64,000 nt of DNA from Clostridium pascui (GTDB lineage Bacteria; Bacillota; Clostridia; Clostridiales; Clostridiaceae): assembly GCF_016908015.1 (NCBI RefSeq), contig NZ_JAFBDB010000002.1, positions 434,001 to 498,000 of the forward strand, in the 5' to 3' direction. The notes under the pieces are model-generated. The model saw only the letters and a program-made list of their open reading frames with translations, did not search any database and was not told the DNA's origin. Below are positions 55,433 through 64,000 of the stretch, one piece after another (the stretch's first letter is position 1; each line of letters begins with the position of its first letter). The position numbers and the translations under genes were made by a program.

Positions 55433-56326
55433 ATGGCAAAATTAGTTGAATGTGTACCAAATTTTAGTGAGGGAAGAGATAAGGAACTTGTAGAAAAGAT
55501 AGTTGATGAAGCAAGAAAAGTAAAAGAGGTTAAGCTTTTAGATTATTCATCAGATGAAGATCATAATAGAACGGTTGTAACTTTAATTGGATCACCAGAA
55601 AAGATAAAAGAAGCTGTTGTAAATATGGCTAAAGTAGCAACTGGATTAATAGATATGACAACTCATCATGGCGCACATCCTAGAATGGGAGCAGTAGACG
55701 TTGTACCATTTACTCCAGTAGCAGATATAACTATGGAAGAGTGCATAGAAATAGCGAAGGAAGTTGGAAAAGAAATTGGAAGTTTGGGAGTCCCAGTGTA
55801 CTTATATGAAGATGCAGCAACAAAACCAGAAAGAAAGAATCTTGCAGATGTGAGAAAAGGACAATATGAAGCATTCTTTGAAAAGATTGTAAAGCCAGAA
55901 TGGAAACCAGACTTTGGTCCACAGGAAATGAATGCAAAGAGTGGATGTACAGCAGTAGGCGCTAGAGTGTCATTAGTAGCATTTAATGTAAACTTAGGAA
56001 CTGATAGACTTGAAGTTGCAGATGCTATAGCTAAAAAAGTTAGATTCATAGGCGGCGGTCTTAGATTTGTAAAAGCTATAGGGTTAAAATTAGAAGAAAG
56101 AAATCAAGTTCAAGTGTCTATGAACTTAGTTAACTATGAAAAAACAGCAGTGTATAGAGCATTTGAAATGATTAAGATAGAAGCAAAGAGATATGGAGTT
56201 CCAGTGGTAGGCAGCGAAGTTATAGGAACAGTTCCTATGAAAGCATTACTTGATGCTGCAGAATATTATTTACAAATTGAAAACTTTGATATTAACCAAA
56301 TACTCGAAAAGAGATTGTTAGAATAA
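55433..56326 (+). CDS. ftcD: Glutamate formimidoyltransferase, copy 2
   Basis: The 297-residue stand-alone formiminotransferase (no cyclodeaminase fused) has CVPNFSEGRD, DHNRTVVTLIG, HHGAHPRMGAVDVVPF with the catalytic His, VPVYLYEDAA and PEWKPDFGP. It transfers the formimino group of formiminoglutamate to tetrahydrofolate and releases glutamate. This copy keeps all canonical motifs and is grouped with folT, fhs and fchA, so it is probably the main enzyme. Its promoter matches that of hutU. AGGAGG precedes the ATG. Confidence 0.95.
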   Translation: MAKLVECVPNFSEGRDKELVEKIVDEARKVKEVKLLDYSSDEDHNRTVVTLIGSPEKIKEAVVNMAKVATGLIDMTTHHGAHPRMGAVDVVPFTPVADITMEECIEIAKEVGKEIGSLGVPVYLYEDAATKPERKNLADVRKGQYEAFFEKIVKPEWKPDFGPQEMNAKSGCTAVGARVSLVAFNVNLGTDRLEVADAIAKKVRFIGGGLRFVKAIGLKLEERNQVQVSMNLVNYEKTAVYRAFEMIKIEAKRYGVPVVGSEVIGTVPMKALLDAAEYYLQIENFDINQILEKRLLE

Positions 56327-56382
56327 GTTCCACGTTCACCTTGCATGATTTACAGAAATCTGTGATTTCATTGTAAATCAGC

Positions 56383-56411
56383 ACATCTCAATTTGGTTGA
56401 GATGTTTCTTT
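56383..56411 (+). terminator. Terminator of ftcD copy 2
   Basis: Perfect 9-base arms (56383-56391 and 56397-56405), five-base loop, then TTTCTTTT. Confidence 0.82.
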
Positions 56412-56417
56412 TAAAAC

Positions 56418-56460
56418 TACAAGCGTCTATAAATATTATAAGGGTTCGTAGACGCTTGTA
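56418..56460 (+). promoter_or_regulatory. 12-bp inverted repeat in front of folT
   Basis: The perfect arms TACAAGCGTCTA (56418-56429) and TAGACGCTTGTA (56449-56460) have a 19-base loop and lie just before the folT ribosome site. CGTCTATAAA and TAGACG also occur upstream of hutU and ftcD copy 2, in the same order. Confidence 0.6.
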
Positions 56461-56490
56461 ATATACATAGGGCATTAAGGGGGGGAAGAG

Positions 56491-57006
56491 TTGAATACTA
56501 AAAAAGTAGTATACACAGCACTATTTATATCTATGGGAATTATAATAAGTAGGTTTTTTTCAATAACAACTCCAATAATTAGAGTAGGATTTGGATTTAT
56601 CCCAACTATGCTTTCTGGGGTGCTATTTACTCCACTGTTCGCAGGAATTGTAGATGCAGCAATTGATTTGATTGGAGCCACAGTTTTTCCTACAGGAGCT
56701 GTATTTTTAGGATTTACGCTAAGCGCCTTTATATCAGGTATAATATATGGACTTTTCTTTTATAAGAAAAATATAGGATATAAAAACATTATTTTAGCTA
56801 CAGTTTTAAAAACTATTATAGTAGATGTAGGATTGAACACTATATGGTTAAGTATGATTACTGGGAAAGCATTTATGATAATTATAGCACCACGACTTGT
56901 AAAGGATTTAATAATGCTTCCGATTCAGGTAATAGTATTTACAAGTGTATTATACTACTTGAGAAATAGTTCCATGGTTAGTAAAATTAATAATGTAGTT
57001 CAATAA
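56491..57006 (+). CDS. folT: Folate-family ECF transporter S component
   Basis: The 171-residue membrane protein has six helices. It matches the folate-specific S component: RVGFGFIPTMLSGVLFTPLF, TGAVFLGFTLSAFISGIIYG, LNTIWLSMITGKAF and PRLVKDLIMLPIQ. It captures folate for a shared ECF ATPase module encoded elsewhere. It starts at TTG after GGGGGGA. Placement between ftcD and fhs links folate supply to the tetrahydrofolate demand of histidine breakdown. No tetrahydrofolate riboswitch is visible upstream. Confidence 0.88.
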   Translation: MNTKKVVYTALFISMGIIISRFFSITTPIIRVGFGFIPTMLSGVLFTPLFAGIVDAAIDLIGATVFPTGAVFLGFTLSAFISGIIYGLFFYKKNIGYKNIILATVLKTIIVDVGLNTIWLSMITGKAFMIIIAPRLVKDLIMLPIQVIVFTSVLYYLRNSSMVSKINNVVQ

Positions 57007-57061
57007 ACAATTAACATATATTTTTATAATATAAATTTAAAGAAGATGGGGTGTAAATATT

Positions 57062-58744
57062 ATGACAAATAAAGTACCAAGTGATATTGAAATAGCACAA
57101 AGCGCAAAAATGAAGAAAATTGCTGAGGTAGCAGAAGAATACGGCATATTAGATGATGAGTTAGAACTTTATGGGAAATACAAAGCAAAAATTTCATTAG
57201 ATATTTTTAATAGATTAAAAGATAAGAAAGACGGAAAATTAGTTCTTGTTACAGCTATAACTCCAACTCCAGCAGGAGAAGGAAAATCAACTACAACAAT
57301 AGGACTTGGACAAGCTCTTAATAAAATAGGTAAAAAGGCAATTATTGCTCTAAGAGAGCCATCCTTAGGACCTGTATTTGGAGTAAAAGGGGGAGCAGCT
57401 GGCGGTGGATATGCACAAGTTGTTCCTATGGAAGATATAAATCTTCACTTTACAGGAGATATGCATGCTATAACTACAGCAAACAATTTACTTTCCGCTG
57501 CAATAGATAATCATATAAATCATGGAAATGCTCTTAACATAGATATAAGACAGATAGTTTGGAAAAGAGTTTTAGACATGAATGATAGATCTTTAAGAAA
57601 TGTAGTAGTAGGTTTAGGTGGAAAAGTAAATGGTTATCCAAGGGAAGATTCATTCATGATAACTGTTGCTTCAGAGGTTATGGCAGTACTTTGCTTAGCA
57701 TCCGACCTTATGGATTTAAAAGAAAGACTTGGAAGCATGATTGTAGCTTACAACGGAGAAGGTCAGCCAGTAACAGCTAAGGACTTAAATGTTCATGGTG
57801 CTATGGCATTAGTATTAAAAGATGCTATAAAACCAAACATTGTTCAAACACTTGAAAATACTCCAGCACTTATTCATGGAGGACCTTTTGCAAATATAGC
57901 TCATGGATGTAACAGTATAATTGCTACAAAACTTGGATTAAAGCTTGGAGACTATCTTGTTACAGAAGCAGGATTTGGTGCAGACCTTGGTGGAGAAAAG
58001 TTCTTAGATATAAAATGTAGATATGGAAACTTAAAACCATCTGCAGTAGTATTAGTTGCAACTATAAGAGCATTAAAGATGCATGGTGGAGTTAAGAAGA
58101 CAGAACTTGGAGCTGAAAATGTAGAAGCATTAATTAACGGATTTGCAAACCTTCAGAAACAAGTAGAAAACATTAAAAAGTTCGGATTACCAGTACTTGT
58201 AGCTGTTAACAAATTTGCAAATGATACTGAAGCTGAAATACAAGCATTAACAAATCAATGTAAGGAACATGGAATAGAAGTTTCACTTAATGAAGTGTGG
58301 GAAAAAGGCGGCCAAGGCGGAGTTGAAATGGCTGAAAAGCTAGTTAAAATCATTGAAGCTGAAGAAAGTAATTATGCTCCACTTTATGAAATTGAAGCAT
58401 CAATTCCAGAAAAATTAAACACTATTGTAAAAGAAATTTATGGTGGAGACGGAGTAGAAATAGATTCAGCTGCTATGAAGCAAATTAAGAAATTAGAAGA
58501 AATAGGTCTTGACAAACTTCCAATATGTATGGCAAAAACTCAGTATTCTTTCTCAGACGATCCAAGTTTAGTTGGTGCTCCAAAAGGATTTAAGATAAAC
58601 GTTAAAGACGTAAGAGTATCAGCAGGAGCAGGATTTATAGTTTGCCAAACAAGTAATATAATGATTATGCCAGGACTTCCAAAAGTACCAGCTGCAAATA
58701 AAATGGATATAGATGAAAACGGAGTTATATCAGGATTATTTTAA
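57062..58744 (+). CDS. fhs: Formate-tetrahydrofolate ligase
   Basis: The 560-residue enzyme (family about 556) has ATP loop [34 protein letters not shown] and [15 protein letters not shown]. The C-terminal [29 protein letters not shown] is also intact. It interconverts formate, ATP and THF with 10-formyl-THF. In histidine fermenters it runs toward formate and ATP, recovering energy from the formimino carbon. GGGGTG precedes the ATG. fchA follows after 17 bases. Confidence 0.97.
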   Translation: MTNKVPSDIEIAQSAKMKKIAEVAEEYGILDDELELYGKYKAKISLDIFNRLKDKKDGKLVLVTAITPTPAGEGKSTTTIGLGQALNKIGKKAIIALREPSLGPVFGVKGGAAGGGYAQVVPMEDINLHFTGDMHAITTANNLLSAAIDNHINHGNALNIDIRQIVWKRVLDMNDRSLRNVVVGLGGKVNGYPREDSFMITVASEVMAVLCLASDLMDLKERLGSMIVAYNGEGQPVTAKDLNVHGAMALVLKDAIKPNIVQTLENTPALIHGGPFANIAHGCNSIIATKLGLKLGDYLVTEAGFGADLGGEKFLDIKCRYGNLKPSAVVLVATIRALKMHGGVKKTELGAENVEALINGFANLQKQVENIKKFGLPVLVAVNKFANDTEAEIQALTNQCKEHGIEVSLNEVWEKGGQGGVEMAEKLVKIIEAEESNYAPLYEIEASIPEKLNTIVKEIYGGDGVEIDSAAMKQIKKLEEIGLDKLPICMAKTQYSFSDDPSLVGAPKGFKINVKDVRVSAGAGFIVCQTSNIMIMPGLPKVPAANKMDIDENGVISGLF

Positions 58745-58761
58745 AATTGGAGGAAAATAAC

Positions 58762-59379
58762 ATGCTAAGAGAGTTAACAGTTAAAGATTTTATAGATGAA
58801 ACAGCTTCAGAATCACCAGCACCAGGTGGCGGAAGTATAGCTGCATTAAGCGCAGCTTCCGCTGCAGCTTTGATTACTATGGTAGCTAATCTTACATTGG
58901 GCAAGAAGGGCTATGAAGAAGTACAAGGTGAAATGGAAGAAATAAAGAAGGTAGCTGGGGAATACAAAGATAAATTTGTAAATTATATTGATGAGGATTC
59001 AGATGCATTTAATAAAATAATGGCAGCTTTTAAAATGCCAAAAGAAACTGATGAAGAAAAAAAAGCAAGAACAGCAGCAGTTCAAAGTGCATTTAAGGGA
59101 GCGGCTACAGTACCTTTAAATGTAGCAAAGGATGCATTTAAGTTACTAGACTTAGCTAAAGTTGTAATAGAAAAAGGAAACCAAAATGCAGTAACAGATG
59201 GAGCAGTAGCTGCAATGTCTTCAAGAACAGCAGTGCTTTCAGCATTATATAATGTAAAAATAAATTTAGGTTCTATAAAAGACGAAGAATTTGTAAATGA
59301 AGCTAAAAAGGAAATAGAAGAGTTAGAATCTAAGGTAAATGAAATAGAACAAAGCCTTCTTTCTAAAGTAGTACTTTAG
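58762..59379 (+). CDS. fchA: Formimidoyltetrahydrofolate cyclodeaminase
   Basis: The 205-residue all-helical cyclodeaminase has the family start TVKDFIDETASESPAPGGGSIAALSAASAAALI and a DEDSDAFNKIMAAFKMPK segment. It converts 5-formimino-THF to 5,10-methenyl-THF and ammonia, the step after FtcD. The ATG at 58762 lies eight bases from GGAGG; TTG at 58747 abuts that box. It forms an operon with fhs. Confidence 0.95.
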   Translation: MLRELTVKDFIDETASESPAPGGGSIAALSAASAAALITMVANLTLGKKGYEEVQGEMEEIKKVAGEYKDKFVNYIDEDSDAFNKIMAAFKMPKETDEEKKARTAAVQSAFKGAATVPLNVAKDAFKLLDLAKVVIEKGNQNAVTDGAVAAMSSRTAVLSALYNVKINLGSIKDEEFVNEAKKEIEELESKVNEIEQSLLSKVVL

Positions 59380-59419
59380 TTAAATTAATAAAAAGCAATT
59401 AATACTTAAGAGCTATGAA

Positions 59420-59450
59420 AGGGAAATTTAAGTAAAACTTAAATTTCCCT
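59420..59450 (+). terminator. Terminator of the fhs-fchA unit
   Basis: Perfect 14-base arms (59420-59433 and 59437-59450) with a three-base loop. The downstream T-run is weak. Confidence 0.75.
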
Positions 59451-59489
59451 CTTCAATTATTATTAATCAACTATTAAATCAATTAATTG

Positions 59490-59517
59490 TTGACAGTTTT
59501 AGGATTTAAGCTATAAT
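59490..59517 (+). promoter_or_regulatory. valS promoter
   Basis: Consensus TTGACA (59490-59495), a 16-base spacer and consensus TATAAT (59512-59517), just before the T-box leader. Confidence 0.88.
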
Positions 59518-59523
59518 AAAGAT

Positions 59524-59790
59524 TATAAATTAAATAACAATTTGATATTAAAATGCTTTGAAAAAGAGGAGTAAAGGTTAATAATTCTAAGAGAGGAAAG
59601 TTCATAGGCTGAAAGACTTTCTGTACAAATGACCTTGAAGGTAGCTTTGGAGCTTCTTTGCTGAAATATTAGTAGGCAAAGACGGGTTTAATCATCCGTT
59701 AATAATATGAGAGCTTGAGTTTTACTCAAGAAAAAAGGTGGTAACGCGCGCTGTCGTCCTTTTAAGGATAGCAGGGTGCTTTTTTAATTT
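59524..59790 (+). ncRNA. T-box leader of valS
   Basis: The leader of about 265 bases has a Stem I region (from about 59560; GAGAGG and GCTGAAAG elements), the T-box core GGTGGTAACGCG (about 59737-59748), and an overlapping terminator hairpin. Uncharged tRNA-Val would bind the TGGT bulge through its acceptor end and prevent termination. A likely specifier codon is GTA (valine) at 59641-59643, on the 3' side of Stem I. Structure prediction would be needed to fix it. Confidence 0.88.
59746..59786 (+). terminator. T-box-controlled terminator
   Basis: A hairpin around TCCTT/AAGGA with outer CTG/CAG pairs is followed by a T-run starting near 59780. It is formed when tRNA-Val is charged. Confidence 0.8.
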
Positions 59791-59812
59791 AAAAAAGCGG
59801 GAGGTAATACAT

Positions 59813-62461
59813 ATGAACGAAAACATAAACATAGCTACAACCTATAATCCTAAGGAGTTTGAAGAGAGAATTTATAAGAACTGGGAAGAAAATAAGTACT
59901 TTACTCCAGAGGTGGATAAAAACAAGAAGCCTTATACAATAATGATGCCGCCACCAAATATTACAGGAAAACTTCATTTAGGGCATGCATTAGATAACAG
60001 TATTCAGGATTTTTTAATAAGAGCTAAGAGAATGCAAGGATATAGTACATTATGGCTTCCAGGAGAAGACCATGCAAGTATTGCTACAGAAGTTAAGGTA
60101 GAAAATGAGCTTCTTAAGCAGGGACTTAAGAAAAAGGAAATGGGAAGAGAAGCCTTCTTAGAAAAAGTATGGGAATGGAGCCATGAGTACAGAGATAGAA
60201 TAAAGGGACAGCTTAAAAAACTAGGGGTATCTGCTGACTTTACAAGAGAAGCATTTACTATGGATGAAAATTTAAATAAAGCTGTTAGAACAGTATTTGT
60301 TAAACTCTATGAACAAGGATTAGTTTATAGAGGTAATAGAATAGTTAACTGGTGTCCTAAATGTATGACAGCTATTTCAGATGCAGAAATAGAATATAGT
60401 GAGCATGAAGGTCATTTTTGGCATATCAAATATCCTGTAAAAGGAGAAGATAGATTTATAGAAATAGCGACTACAAGACCAGAAACTATGCTTGGAGATA
60501 CTGCTGTAGCTGTTAATCCAAAGGATGAAAGATATGCTGACTTAGTGGGAAAAACTCTTATACTTCCACTTGTTAATAGAGAAATTCCTATTGTTGCTGA
60601 TGATTATGTAGATATGGAATTTGGAACAGGTGCAGTTAAAATAACACCAGCCCATGACCCAAATGATTATCATGTTGGAAAGAGACATAACCTTCCAGAA
60701 ATAATTGTTATGAATGAAAATGGAACAATAAACGGAATTGGTGGAAAATACGCTGGTATGGATAGATATGAAGCAAGAAAGGCCATAGTAGCAGATTTAG
60801 AAAAAGAAGGATTCTTAGTAAATATAAAAGATCATGCCCATAATGTAGGGTGTCATGATAGATGTAACACTGTAATAGAACCTATGATTTCAAAACAGTG
60901 GTATGTAAAAATGGAATCACTTGCAAAGCCAGCTATTGATGCAGTAAGAGAAAAAAGAGTTAATTTTGTACCTGAAAGATTTGATAAAACATATTTCAAC
61001 TGGATGGAAAACATTCAGGATTGGTGTATATCAAGACAGCTTTGGTGGGGACATAGAATTCCAGTATGGTACTGTGAAGACTGCGGTGAGATGATAGTAT
61101 CTGCAGAAGAACCAACTGCTTGTCATAAATGCAATAGTTCTAAGCTTAAACAGGATAATGATGTATTAGATACTTGGTTTAGCTCAGCTCTTTGGCCTTT
61201 CTCAACTCTTGGATGGCCAGATAAAACAGAAGACTTAGAATACTTCTATCCAACAAGCGTACTCGTTACAGGATATGATATTATATTCTTCTGGGTAGCA
61301 AGAATGATTTTCTCTGGACTTAATAGCATGAATGATATCCCATTTGAAACTGTGCTTATTCATGGTATAGTAAGAGATTCAAATGGTAAAAAGATGTCAA
61401 AGTCTCTTGGAAATGGGGTTGACCCATTAGATGTAATTGATAAGTACGGTGCAGATGCCTTAAGATTTATGCTTGTAACAGGAAACGCTCCAGGTAATGA
61501 TATAAGATTTTATGAAGAAAAAGTTGAAGCAGCAAGAAACTTTGCAAATAAGATATGGAATGCTTCAAGATTCGTTATGATGAACTTAGATAAAGATCTT
61601 ATGGATAAATATAAAAACGTTAAGGATTATACTATAGCAGATAAGTGGATATTATCAAGAGTAAATACTTTAGTACGCGAAGTTACTGAAAACATAGATA
61701 AATATGAATTGGGTATAGCATCACAAAAGGTTTATGACTTTATGTGGAGTGAATTCTGTGATTGGTATATAGAACTTGTTAAACCTGTATTATATGGAGA
61801 AGATGAAAAGGCTAAGGGTATAACTTATAATGTATTATTTGATGTATTAACTACAGGGCTTAAGCTTTTACATCCAATTATGCCATTTATAACAGAAGAA
61901 ATTTATACTCATGTTCAAAGTGAAGAGAATACTATAACTACTTCCAAGTGGCCTGAATATAGAGAAGAGTTAAATGATAAAAAATCAGAAGAAAATATGA
62001 ATTACATAATTGAAGCTATTAAAGCTTTAAGAAATGTAAGATTAGAAATGAATGTACCACCTTCAAGAAAGGCTAAGGTTGCAATATTTGCAGTGGAAGG
62101 AAAAGAGGCATTTAATGAGGGAACAGTATACTTTGAAAAGCTTGCTTCAGCTAGTGAAGTTAGTTTCTTGAACTCTAAAGATGAAGCGCCAGAAAATGCT
62201 GTTGCAGCAGTGACTAAAGGTGCTGAAATGTATATGCCACTTCTAGACCTTGTAGACTTGGAAAAAGAACTTGAAAGATTAAACAAGGAAAAGGAAAAGC
62301 TTGAAAAAGAAATAGAACGTGTAGAAAAGAAACTTTCAAATGAAAGCTTTGTAAAGAAAGCCCCAGAATCAGTAGTAGCTGAAGAAAAAGCTAAAGGTGA
62401 TAAGTACAAAGAAATGCTTACATCTGTACTTGAAAGAATACAAAGCTTAAGTAATCAGTAA
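59813..62461 (+). CDS. valS: Valyl-tRNA synthetase
   Basis: The 882-residue class I synthetase has the HIGH-type motif [18 protein letters not shown] and the CP1 editing domain (about 190-340, [15 protein letters not shown]). Zinc-type cysteines occur in WYCEDCGE...CHKCN. KMSKS is present as [14 protein letters not shown]. The C-terminus is the ValRS coiled coil (about 815-880, [20 protein letters not shown]). The ATG at 59813 follows GGGAGG; the open frame extends upstream through the T-box but is not translated. Expression follows tRNA-Val charging. Confidence 0.97.
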   Translation: MNENINIATTYNPKEFEERIYKNWEENKYFTPEVDKNKKPYTIMMPPPNITGKLHLGHALDNSIQDFLIRAKRMQGYSTLWLPGEDHASIATEVKVENELLKQGLKKKEMGREAFLEKVWEWSHEYRDRIKGQLKKLGVSADFTREAFTMDENLNKAVRTVFVKLYEQGLVYRGNRIVNWCPKCMTAISDAEIEYSEHEGHFWHIKYPVKGEDRFIEIATTRPETMLGDTAVAVNPKDERYADLVGKTLILPLVNREIPIVADDYVDMEFGTGAVKITPAHDPNDYHVGKRHNLPEIIVMNENGTINGIGGKYAGMDRYEARKAIVADLEKEGFLVNIKDHAHNVGCHDRCNTVIEPMISKQWYVKMESLAKPAIDAVREKRVNFVPERFDKTYFNWMENIQDWCISRQLWWGHRIPVWYCEDCGEMIVSAEEPTACHKCNSSKLKQDNDVLDTWFSSALWPFSTLGWPDKTEDLEYFYPTSVLVTGYDIIFFWVARMIFSGLNSMNDIPFETVLIHGIVRDSNGKKMSKSLGNGVDPLDVIDKYGADALRFMLVTGNAPGNDIRFYEEKVEAARNFANKIWNASRFVMMNLDKDLMDKYKNVKDYTIADKWILSRVNTLVREVTENIDKYELGIASQKVYDFMWSEFCDWYIELVKPVLYGEDEKAKGITYNVLFDVLTTGLKLLHPIMPFITEEIYTHVQSEENTITTSKWPEYREELNDKKSEENMNYIIEAIKALRNVRLEMNVPPSRKAKVAIFAVEGKEAFNEGTVYFEKLASASEVSFLNSKDEAPENAVAAVTKGAEMYMPLLDLVDLEKELERLNKEKEKLEKEIERVEKKLSNESFVKKAPESVVAEEKAKGDKYKEMLTSVLERIQSLSNQ

Positions 62462-62471
62462 TTAATATACT

Positions 62472-62540
62472 TAGTAACCAGTGGCCAGTAAAATATAGTG
62501 TTGATTTTTAAATCCCTATAACTGGATGCTGGTTACTAGC
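62472..62540. repeat. Palindromic element after valS
   Basis: TTAGTAACCAGTGGCCAG on the left pairs with a CTGGTTACTAG-like right half around an AT-rich middle. The left arm shares GTAACCAGTGGCCAGT with the element at 37321-37354. It is probably the same dispersed family. Confidence 0.6.
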
Positions 62541-62599
62541 ATACTGTCTATTAAAAATCAAGAATAGGGATTAGTGATTAAAAAATGGGGGGATTTTAG

Positions 62600-63898
62600 A
62601 TGAATTATAGTGAAGCTATAGAATATATTGAAAGTACGGCTAAGTTTGGTAAAAATAAAGGGCTTGAGAGAACTAACAAAATATTAGAACTTTTAGGAAA
62701 TCCTCATAAAGATTTAAAGTGTATTCACATAGCAGGAACTAATGGGAAAGGTTCTACTACAGCAATGCTTACTCAAATACTTATGGAATCTGGATATAAG
62801 GTTGGAATGTATACTTCACCATTTATAGAAGAATTTGAAGAAAGAATACAAATAAATAATAATAATATTCCTAAAGAAAAATTGTGTGAAGTGGTAGAAA
62901 GGGTAAAGATAGCAGTACATAAAACTTGTGAACTAGGATATGATGAGCCTACAGAATTTGAAATAATAACTGCAGTAATGTTTGTATATTTTCGAGAGGA
63001 AAAAGTTGACTATGCAGTAATTGAAGTAGGACTTGGAGGAAGAATAGACGCTACAAATGTAGTAAATCCTTTGATAAGCATAATAACTTCAATAAGCTAT
63101 GATCATGTGAAAATTCTGGGAAATACATTAGAAGAAATTGCATATGAAAAGGCAGGTATAATAAAAGAAAAGACTCCTGTAATATTATATCCTGTGGAAG
63201 AAGAGGCGAAACTTTCTATTGAAAAAGTAGCCAAGCAAAAACAGAGTTCTATAATATATGTAAAACGAGAAGATTCAATGCTGAAAGAAAAGCTTTACAA
63301 TGTACCTTATCAAGAAATTACAGTTAACACTAGTAGGAATACTTATGAAATACAGTTATCACTTTTAGGAACTCATCAGTTATTAAATTGTTCTGTAGTT
63401 ATAAATGCAGCAGAAGAATTACAAAATATAGGGGTTAATATTAAAAAAGAACATATTATAGAAGGGTTAAAAAAGGTAAAATGGGCTGGAAGACTTGAAA
63501 TGTTAAAGGCAAAACCTATGGTGGTAATAGACGGAGCTCATAATATTGATGGGATTAAAAGTCTTAAAAATAGTATAAATACTTATTTTAAATACAATAA
63601 GTTCATACTGATTATGGGCATACTTTCGGATAAACAAGTAGATGATATGGTAAAGGTAATTACACCAGAAGCTTCAAATATTATAACTGTGACACCACCA
63701 AGCTATAGAGCAGAAAATTCTTCTGGGCTTGTAGAAATAATAAAAAAATATAATCCTAATTGTGAAGCCATAGAAAACTATAAAGAGGCCTACGAAAAGG
63801 CTTTAGACTATGCAAATGAAGATGATTTAATACTTATATGTGGATCACTTTATATGGTAGGAGAAATGAGAAAAACTATAAGAGTGATTAATAGTTGA
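62600..63898 (+). CDS. folC: Bifunctional folylpolyglutamate/dihydrofolate synthase
   Basis: The 432-residue Mur-ligase-family enzyme adds glutamates to folates (and in many bacteria also to dihydropteroate). The P-loop HIAGTNGKGSTTAML is at about 45-55. YAVIEVGLGGRIDATNVV, SISYDHVKILG and the C-terminal VVIDGAHNIDGIKSL are conserved. GGGGGG precedes the ATG. valS-folC adjacency is common in Firmicutes. Polyglutamylation retains folates needed by FtcD, FchA and Fhs encoded just upstream. Confidence 0.95.
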   Translation: MNYSEAIEYIESTAKFGKNKGLERTNKILELLGNPHKDLKCIHIAGTNGKGSTTAMLTQILMESGYKVGMYTSPFIEEFEERIQINNNNIPKEKLCEVVERVKIAVHKTCELGYDEPTEFEIITAVMFVYFREEKVDYAVIEVGLGGRIDATNVVNPLISIITSISYDHVKILGNTLEEIAYEKAGIIKEKTPVILYPVEEEAKLSIEKVAKQKQSSIIYVKREDSMLKEKLYNVPYQEITVNTSRNTYEIQLSLLGTHQLLNCSVVINAAEELQNIGVNIKKEHIIEGLKKVKWAGRLEMLKAKPMVVIDGAHNIDGIKSLKNSINTYFKYNKFILIMGILSDKQVDDMVKVITPEASNIITVTPPSYRAENSSGLVEIIKKYNPNCEAIENYKEAYEKALDYANEDDLILICGSLYMVGEMRKTIRVINS

Positions 63899-63953
63899 TA
63901 TTAAGTAGTAAAGAGTTTTAGTAGAAAATTATTGATATGAATTTGTAAAGTAT

Positions 63954-63986
63954 AAAAACCTCCCACAAAAGTGGAAGGTTTTTTAT
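63954..63986 (+). terminator. folC terminator
   Basis: AAAACCTCCCAC/GTGGAAGGTTTT arms with an AAAA loop and one mismatch, followed by a T-run. Confidence 0.88.
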
Positions 63987-64000
63987 TTTAACTGTTAACT

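Noticed and set aside
56327-56490. Tetrahydrofolate riboswitch before folT
   Set aside because: I looked for the conserved core and pseudoknot elements and did not see them; only a terminator and a simple 12-base inverted repeat are present.
59738-59812. N-terminal extension of valS reading through the T-box
   Set aside because: The extra codons lie in the T-box core and terminator. The ATG at 59813 has the ribosome site and matches the family start.
1-64000. tRNA, rRNA or CRISPR features
   Set aside because: No T-loop-like GGTTCGAATC sequences in cloverleaf context, no rRNA stretches and no regularly spaced repeat-spacer array were seen.

Overview
The window is very AT-rich and compact, with strong AGGAGG-type ribosome binding sites, frequent TTG/GTG starts, a T-box in front of valS, a V-type ATPase operon and a complete histidine-degradation route. 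This fits an anaerobic, amino-acid-fermenting Clostridium (sensu stricto). I cannot name the species from sequence alone. No rRNA, tRNA, CRISPR array, phage or transposase gene was seen.

Layout. 0-13 kb: assorted genes, namely a flavin reductase, a DUF421 membrane protein, a flotillin, a tandem pair of CAP-domain lipoproteins with duplicated promoters, modAB without modC, an M16 peptidase, recX, a membrane transglutaminase, a TPR protein, and an ABC permease/ATPase pair lacking a binding protein. 13-21.6 kb: nine V-type ATPase genes (H-C-I-K-F-E-A-B-D), ended by a strong terminator. 21.7-26 kb: a giant 2-hydroxyacyl-CoA dehydratase activase-like protein. 26-32.5 kb: four consecutive GltS sodium/glutamate symporter paralogues on the minus strand. 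33-34.2 kb: an orphan binding lipoprotein that could serve the ABC pair 20 kb away. 34.3-59.4 kb: the histidine/glutamate/folate region. 59.5-64 kb: T-box, valS and folC.

The histidine region reads as one catabolic programme. It has a two-component system (an extracellular amino-acid-binding kinase and a sigma-54 activator with GAFTGA), hutU, two divergent glutamate formimidoyltransferases, hutI, hutH, fchA and fhs. It also holds a YuiF-type permease, a DapF-fold protein that is probably a histidine racemase, an ATZ/TRZ-like amidohydrolase, a BTAD/AAA/TPR regulator, a fifth GltS and a FolT-type folate transporter. Histidine would go through urocanate, imidazolonepropionate and formiminoglutamate to glutamate. 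The one-carbon unit would pass to tetrahydrofolate and be released as formate with ATP gain through Fhs run in reverse; folD is not in the window.

The most notable signals are these. (1) A promoter motif, TAGAC(G/T)...GACGAAG-N6/7-TATAAT, is shared by hutU, the second ftcD and the DapF-like gene. (2) A textbook -24/-12 promoter with a paired upstream activator site precedes the fifth gltS. (3) The DapF-like gene appears to start at ATA. (4) Cre-like CcpA sites lie just downstream of matching promoters of two gltS genes. (5) Families of palindromic elements sit at gene 3' ends and fill the 54.6-55.2 kb gap.
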